DNA of 17,273 nt, from contig CAYPEL010000046.1 in the NCBI GenBank assembly GCA_964409635.1, positions 1 to 17,273 on the forward strand, written 5' to 3'. Numbering within the stretch: position 1 is the stretch's first letter; each line of letters starts with the position of its first letter. Below, piece by piece: positions 13,822 through 17,273 of this stretch. This DNA comes from CAYPEL01 sp964409635 (lineage in GTDB: Bacteria > Pseudomonadota > Gammaproteobacteria > DSM-19610). Under the pieces are notes generated by a model. The model was given only the letters and a program-made list of their open reading frames with translations. It was not told the origin of the DNA and made no database searches. The position numbers and the translations under genes are program-made.

Positions 13822-15180
13822 TTAAAATGGAAAACCCTGCGGCATGCGGCCTTTCATCCCCCGCAGCATATTTTTCAAACCGCCGCCGGCCATTTTTTTC
13901 ATCATTTTCTGCATCTGTTTGAATTGCTTGAGCAACCGGTTCACGTCCTGCACCTGGGTACCGGAACCTGCCGCGATCCGCCGCCGGTGTGAGCCTTTGA
14001 TACTATCCGGGAAACGCCGTTCTTTAGGTGTCATGGAACGAATCATCGCCAGCATCCTGTGCAGTTCTTTATCGTTGACTTGATTGCGTACATTTTTGGG
14101 AATCTCGCCCATACCGGGTAATTTTTCCATTAAGCTGCCCAGACCACCCATACCGGTCATCTGTTCTAGTTGGTCGTGAAAATCCCCCAGGTCAAAACGT
14201 TTACCTTTTTTAAGCTTATTCGCAAGCTTGGCGGCTTTATCCTTATCCACCTTACGTTCGGCTTCTTCAACCAGGCTGAGCACATCGCCCATACCCAGGA
14301 TCCGTGAGACCACACGGTCAGGATGAAAGGGTTCCAGCGCGTCGGTTTTTTCGCCGACGCCCAGAAACTTGATCGGCTTGCCGGTAATCGAGCGAATCGA
14401 CAAAGCGGCGCCGCCACGCGCATCACCGTCCGTTTTTGTCAGCACCACACCGGTCAGCGGTAACGCTGCATTAAAAGCCTGCGCAGTATTCGCTGCGTCC
14501 TGGCCGGTCATGCTGTCCACAACAAACAGGGTTTCGGTAGGCTGCACCGCTGCATGGACGCGTTGAATCTCAGCCATCATTTCTTCATCGATGTGCAGCC
14601 GGCCTGCGGTATCGATGATCAAAACATCGGTAAACTGCTTGCGCGCCTGCGCCAGTGCCGCTGTCGCAATGGCAACCGGCGCCTGATCTGTACTGCTCGG
14701 GAAAAAGTCAGCCTTGACCTGGCTGGCCAGTGTCTTTAGCTGATCGATAGCAGCGGGACGGTAAATATCACAACTGGTGACCAGAACAGACTTATTGTGG
14801 CGTTCCTTGAGCAGGCGCGCCAGCTTTGCGGTGCTGGTGGTTTTACCGGAACCTTGCAGACCGGCCATAAGTATAACCACTGGCGGCTGAGCATTGAGAT
14901 TGAGTTCGTCACACGTCTCACCCATGATCGACACGAGCTCATCATTGACTATTTTCACCAGCGCCTGGCCCGGCGTCAGGCTTTTCATCACCTCCTGGCC
15001 GACGGCGCGTGCGCTTACCTTATCGGTAAATTCCTTAACCACCGGCAGCGCCACATCAGCTTCCAGCAAGGCCATGCGCACATCACGCAGCGTATCTTTG
15101 ATGTTTTCTTCGCTAAGACGGCCCTGCCCGCGCAGGTTCTTGATGGTTTGTGACAGGCGGTCACTCAGATTGTCGAACAT
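13822..15180 (-). CDS. ffh: Signal recognition particle protein Ffh (SRP54)
   Basis: The product is 452 residues (E. coli 453) from ATG 15180, with AGGGAG about 7 bases upstream. Ffh binds signal sequences of nascent inner-membrane proteins with 4.5S RNA and docks on FtsY in a GTP-dependent way. The N domain covers about residues 1-90. The G domain shows the P-loop GLQGSGKTTSTAK (about 107-119), DIYRPAAIDQL, DTAGRLHIDEEM (190-201) and TKTDGDARGGAAL (248-260). The methionine-rich M domain starts near 300, with GMGGLGSLMEKLPGMG and the SRP-RNA-binding segment (RRRIAAGSG), and ends in MKKMAGGGLKNMLRGMKGRM. It follows the MBL gene by 31 bases on the same strand. No 4.5S RNA gene is seen in this window. 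Confidence 0.98.
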   Translation of the reverse strand: MFDNLSDRLSQTIKNLRGQGRLSEENIKDTLRDVRMALLEADVALPVVKEFTDKVSARAVGQEVMKSLTPGQALVKIVNDELVSIMGETCDELNLNAQPPVVILMAGLQGSGKTTSTAKLARLLKERHNKSVLVTSCDIYRPAAIDQLKTLASQVKADFFPSSTDQAPVAIATAALAQARKQFTDVLIIDTAGRLHIDEEMMAEIQRVHAAVQPTETLFVVDSMTGQDAANTAQAFNAALPLTGVVLTKTDGDARGGAALSIRSITGKPIKFLGVGEKTDALEPFHPDRVVSRILGMGDVLSLVEEAERKVDKDKAAKLANKLKKGKRFDLGDFHDQLEQMTGMGGLGSLMEKLPGMGEIPKNVRNQVNDKELHRMLAMIRSMTPKERRFPDSIKGSHRRRIAAGSGTQVQDVNRLLKQFKQMQKMMKKMAGGGLKNMLRGMKGRMPQGFPF

Positions 15181-15211
15181 ACTTGCTCCCTACAGAATCA
15201 GTGCAGGGAGA

Positions 15212-15976
15212 TTATAGCTGGAAGGTGTCGCCTCCGCACAGGCGGTTTACACCCATATTGCTGATGCGCTGTTGACACTGCTCGAGAATCCTATCTTCCG
15301 AGCCGGGTTTCATATGGGTAATGTACAGTTGCGGACGGTGATTGAGTTTATTTAAATCTTCGGCAAGCAGTTGCGGACAGTAATGATAGGCTTTGCGGCT
15401 CAACTCAACGTCTTCATCCGCGAAAGCGCTCTCAACGATCAGCATATCCAAATCCTGGTGCTGATTGAGCGCCTGCCAGAAACTGTCATTGCTGGTGGTA
15501 TCTCCGCTGAAGGCAAAACTTTTACCCCCGTTCTGTAAACGAAAACCGGCACCCGGCACGGAATGATTAACGCCAATCATTTCGATACGCCGTCCGTCCA
15601 GGGTAACCACCTCTCCTGGTTGCATGATTTCGAATTTCACGACCGGATTGGCGGCGTTGGGCAACTCTGTAAAATCGGGCCATACTTCCCAGTTGAAAAT
15701 ATTCTTTTTAAGCGTGGCAAGCGTCTCTTCACGCGCATGCAAGATAATCGGCGCGCTGGTTTTCTCAAACACGGTATCGATCAACATAGGGATACCGGCG
15801 ATGTGATCCAAGTGCGAATGGGTTACAAAAATATGCCGTACTGCTGCCATTTCGTCGCCATCAAGTTCGCCAATGCCAGTACCTCCATCGATGAGGATAT
15901 CCTGATCAACTAACAAAGAAGTTGTCGCCCTGTTACCGCTTATGCCGCCACTGCAGCCCAATATACGTAAAATCAT
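15212..15976 (-). CDS. MBL-fold metallohydrolase, class II cyclic-nucleotide phosphodiesterase-like
   Basis: The product is 254 residues from ATG 15976. It has the metallo-beta-lactamase fold: THSHLDHIAG (His53, His55, Asp57, His58) is the zinc motif, and further metal ligands are expected at NHSVPG (about 158), SGDTTSND (Asp near 177) and ITHMKPG (near 230). The start MILRILGCSGGISGN, the SLLVDQDILIDGG segment and FNWEVWPDF are typical of the proteobacterial group annotated as 3',5'-cyclic-nucleotide phosphodiesterase class II. Such enzymes hydrolyse cAMP or cGMP, but the group also contains uncharacterised members, so the substrate is an inference. There is no signal peptide; it is probably cytosolic. 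It lies just upstream of ffh, on the same strand, and is divergent from ypjD. Confidence 0.85.
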   Translation of the reverse strand: MILRILGCSGGISGNRATTSLLVDQDILIDGGTGIGELDGDEMAAVRHIFVTHSHLDHIAGIPMLIDTVFEKTSAPIILHAREETLATLKKNIFNWEVWPDFTELPNAANPVVKFEIMQPGEVVTLDGRRIEMIGVNHSVPGAGFRLQNGGKSFAFSGDTTSNDSFWQALNQHQDLDMLIVESAFADEDVELSRKAYHYCPQLLAEDLNKLNHRPQLYITHMKPGSEDRILEQCQQRISNMGVNRLCGGDTFQL

Positions 15977-16290
15977 GGTTTACTCACAATTAGCCTTTGG
16001 CTCTGGTAGTCCGTCAACCTGTTGATGCGAGGATCGTGCCAGGTCGTAATTTGCTTAAAACCAATAGCTTGATCACATTTATTTTGCAGGGCAATTCACT
16101 AATTCTGTGAATTTGGGCGCTTTACTTGCAATAGCCTGCCCTTTCACGGCAGACCCGGTGACCTTAGCGGTCACATGGAAGCACTATTCCTGGACGGGAC
16201 TAACCTATCTTGGGTGGATCTTGGGCTTCAAGCCTCAGGCTGGTTATGCGATGATTAGCATCTGATGATAGAGGAAGTCCTAACAAACCG
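15977..16290. other. Divergent intergenic region with several hairpins
   Basis: These 314 bases separate the MBL gene (minus) from ypjD (plus). They hold no tRNA and no convincing protein gene. Visible structure: palindrome TCAACCTGTTGA (16014-16025); AGGGCA (16088-16093) with TGCCCT (16137-16142) enclosing the perfect stem AATTCAC/GTGAATT (16093-16113); and GTGACC/GGTCAC around TTAGC (16158-16174). Together 16088-16174 could be a structured leader of ypjD, but I recognise no riboswitch. I saw no strong -35/-10 pair. An open frame at 16174-16257 (27 codons, ATG) lacks a ribosome site. Confidence 0.5.
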
Positions 16291-17106
16291 ATGAGTCCTG
16301 TCTGGCTTGGCAGCCTGGCCATCATTCTGTACTTGGTCACCAGTGCAGCGTTGACCTTGCGTTTAACCAAAGGCAAAGATGCACTCTCACTACCACGCGG
16401 TCCTGTCCTGGCGCTGGGGCTGGGCGCCGTTGTCTTGCATGCTACGATGCTTTACCCGGAACTGTTTACAGTATCCGGGCTGAATCTTGGGTTTTTTAAT
16501 GCCGCATCCTTGATTGCGTTACTCTCAGTATCGGTGCTTTTAGCCGCCTCGTTAAAACAACCGCTTGAAAATCTCGGCATACCGATATTTCCCATTGCAG
16601 CAGCCACCGTTGGCCTGGTGATTCTTTACCGTGGCGAAGGCCACACGATTGCAACCGGTTCATGGAAGCTGGATCTACACATCCTGTTCTCTGTCTTGGC
16701 TTACAGCGTGTTCGCACTTGCCGCCGTACAAGCCCTGCTGCTAGCTGTGCAGGAAAAGCATTTACGCAATCGCCAACCCGGTGGTTTTATCCGCGCCCTG
16801 CCGCCGATGCAAATTATGGAGCAATTGCTGTTTCAAATGATCGGCAGTGGCTTTGTGCTACTCAGTGCCGCCCTGCTAACCGGTTTCTTTTTTCTGGAAG
16901 ACATTTTTGCACAGCACCTGGTGCATAAAACAGTCCTCTCGATTGTCGCCTGGGCAGTGTTCGGTGTTCTGCTTTGGGGCCACTGGCGGTTTGGCTGGCG
17001 CGGCCGCACTGCTATTCGCTGGACACTGAGCGGATTCGTATTCCTGCTGCTCGCCTATTTTGGTTCCAAGTTTGTGCTGGAACTGGTGCTGCAGCGCAGC
17101 GTATAA
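16291..17106 (+). CDS. ypjD: YpjD, CcsA-family inner-membrane protein
   Basis: The product is 271 residues with about eight transmembrane helices, beginning MSPVWLGSLAIILYLVTSAA. It belongs to the cytochrome c assembly (CcsA/CcmC-like) superfamily: conserved LDLHILFSVLAYSVF (His near residue 130), the LPPMQIMEQLLFQMIGSGF segment, HKTVLSIVAW and WGHWRFGWRGR near the end, a variant of the tryptophan-rich haem-handling motif. In E. coli ypjD lies next to ffh, as here, which supports the name. A role in haem handling or c-type cytochrome maturation is implied by the fold but not proven for YpjD. The ATG at 16291 is the only good start, since a stop lies 13 codons upstream. The nearest ribosome-site-like AGAGGA (16270-16275) is rather far, at 15 bases. 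Confidence 0.9.
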   Translation: MSPVWLGSLAIILYLVTSAALTLRLTKGKDALSLPRGPVLALGLGAVVLHATMLYPELFTVSGLNLGFFNAASLIALLSVSVLLAASLKQPLENLGIPIFPIAAATVGLVILYRGEGHTIATGSWKLDLHILFSVLAYSVFALAAVQALLLAVQEKHLRNRQPGGFIRALPPMQIMEQLLFQMIGSGFVLLSAALLTGFFFLEDIFAQHLVHKTVLSIVAWAVFGVLLWGHWRFGWRGRTAIRWTLSGFVFLLLAYFGSKFVLELVLQRSV

Positions 17107-17171
17107 AACATTAAACGATTCCTCTAACGCCTAGGATTCCCTTTTTTATAGACATACTAAACAGTACGTTG

Positions 17172-17273
17172 ATTACCCGACAGATCATTTACAGACACGC
17201 TGTGAATACATCCCTTTACGCTCGGCGGCAGCCTCCTTGCTGCCGACGGTCTGTAAATGATCTGTCGGGTAAT
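17172..17273. repeat. Perfect 25-base-arm inverted repeat with nested hairpin at the window end
   Basis: The left arm 17172-17196 (beginning ATTACCCGACAGATC) and right arm 17249-17273 (ending GATCTGTCGGGTAAT) are exact reverse complements. The 52-base centre contains CGGCAGC-CTCCTT-GCTGCCG (17226-17245), a second perfect hairpin. The right arm reaches the last base, so the repeat may be longer. It lies 66 bases after the ypjD stop. It looks like a small palindromic repeat (MITE- or REP-like). No T-run follows within the window. Confidence 0.9.

Noticed and set aside
16174..16257. A 27-codon ORF upstream of ypjD
   Set aside because: No ribosome site, no recognisable product, and it overlaps a hairpin.
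16270..16280. AGAGGAAGTCC as the start of RNase P RNA
   Set aside because: The resemblance is limited to a few bases, the rest of the conserved RNase P core is absent, and ypjD begins 11 bases later.
17107..17171. Intrinsic terminator after ypjD (CTTTTTT near 17140)
   Set aside because: No stable GC-rich stem precedes the T-run; only the short direct repeat GATTCC is present.
1..17273. CRISPR arrays, tRNA or rRNA genes, prophage or transposase genes
   Set aside because: No regularly spaced repeats, no cloverleaf-like segment with a T-loop signature, and no recombinase or transposase reading frame was found.

Overview
The window looks like gammaproteobacterial chromosome of roughly 48-50% G+C by eye. 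The main reason is the cluster ypjD / ffh / rpsP-rimM-trmD-rplS, a conserved order in Gammaproteobacteria, together with HtpG, a class II cyclic-nucleotide phosphodiesterase-like enzyme and a Tas-like aldo/keto reductase close to their proteobacterial forms. I cannot name a genus. A run of exactly 100 N (8327-8426) marks a scaffold gap, so this is a draft assembly.

Left part (1-7666): the 5' end of a tas-like gene on the minus strand, then five plus-strand genes for exported proteins. These are a von Willebrand A protein with five PGxY-bearing repeats, a small cysteine-rich lipoprotein, a DUF4139 protein, a second small lipoprotein and a 945-residue Asp-box beta-propeller protein ending in calcium-binding repeats and a dockerin. 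They read as an accessory envelope or cell-surface block. Their joint function is unknown to me.

Middle (7663-13108): everything is on the minus strand. It holds a FrnE-type DsbA-family protein whose stop overlaps that of the propeller gene, htpG (heat-shock chaperone), an ogt-type DNA repair methyltransferase, and the ribosome/tRNA operon rpsP-rimM-trmD-rplS. That operon closes with a textbook intrinsic terminator. A REP-like palindrome pair lies between ogt and htpG.

The most interesting stretch is 13109-13821, between rpsP and ffh. It has no protein gene but carries, on the plus strand and opposite to both neighbours, a near-perfect sigma-54 promoter (TGGCAC-N5-TTGCA) followed about 160 bases later by a strong intrinsic terminator with eight T. 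Between them lie three candidate stems and several ARN-type A-rich stretches. I call this a sigma-54-dependent small RNA of about 177 nt, probably Hfq-binding. A perfect inverted repeat with 24-base arms follows, next to the ffh stop.

Right part (13822-17273): ffh (SRP GTPase) and an MBL-fold phosphodiesterase-like gene on the minus strand, a 314-base divergent region with several hairpins, ypjD (CcsA-family membrane protein) on the plus strand, and a long perfect inverted repeat (25-base arms, nested hairpin) running up to the last base of the window.
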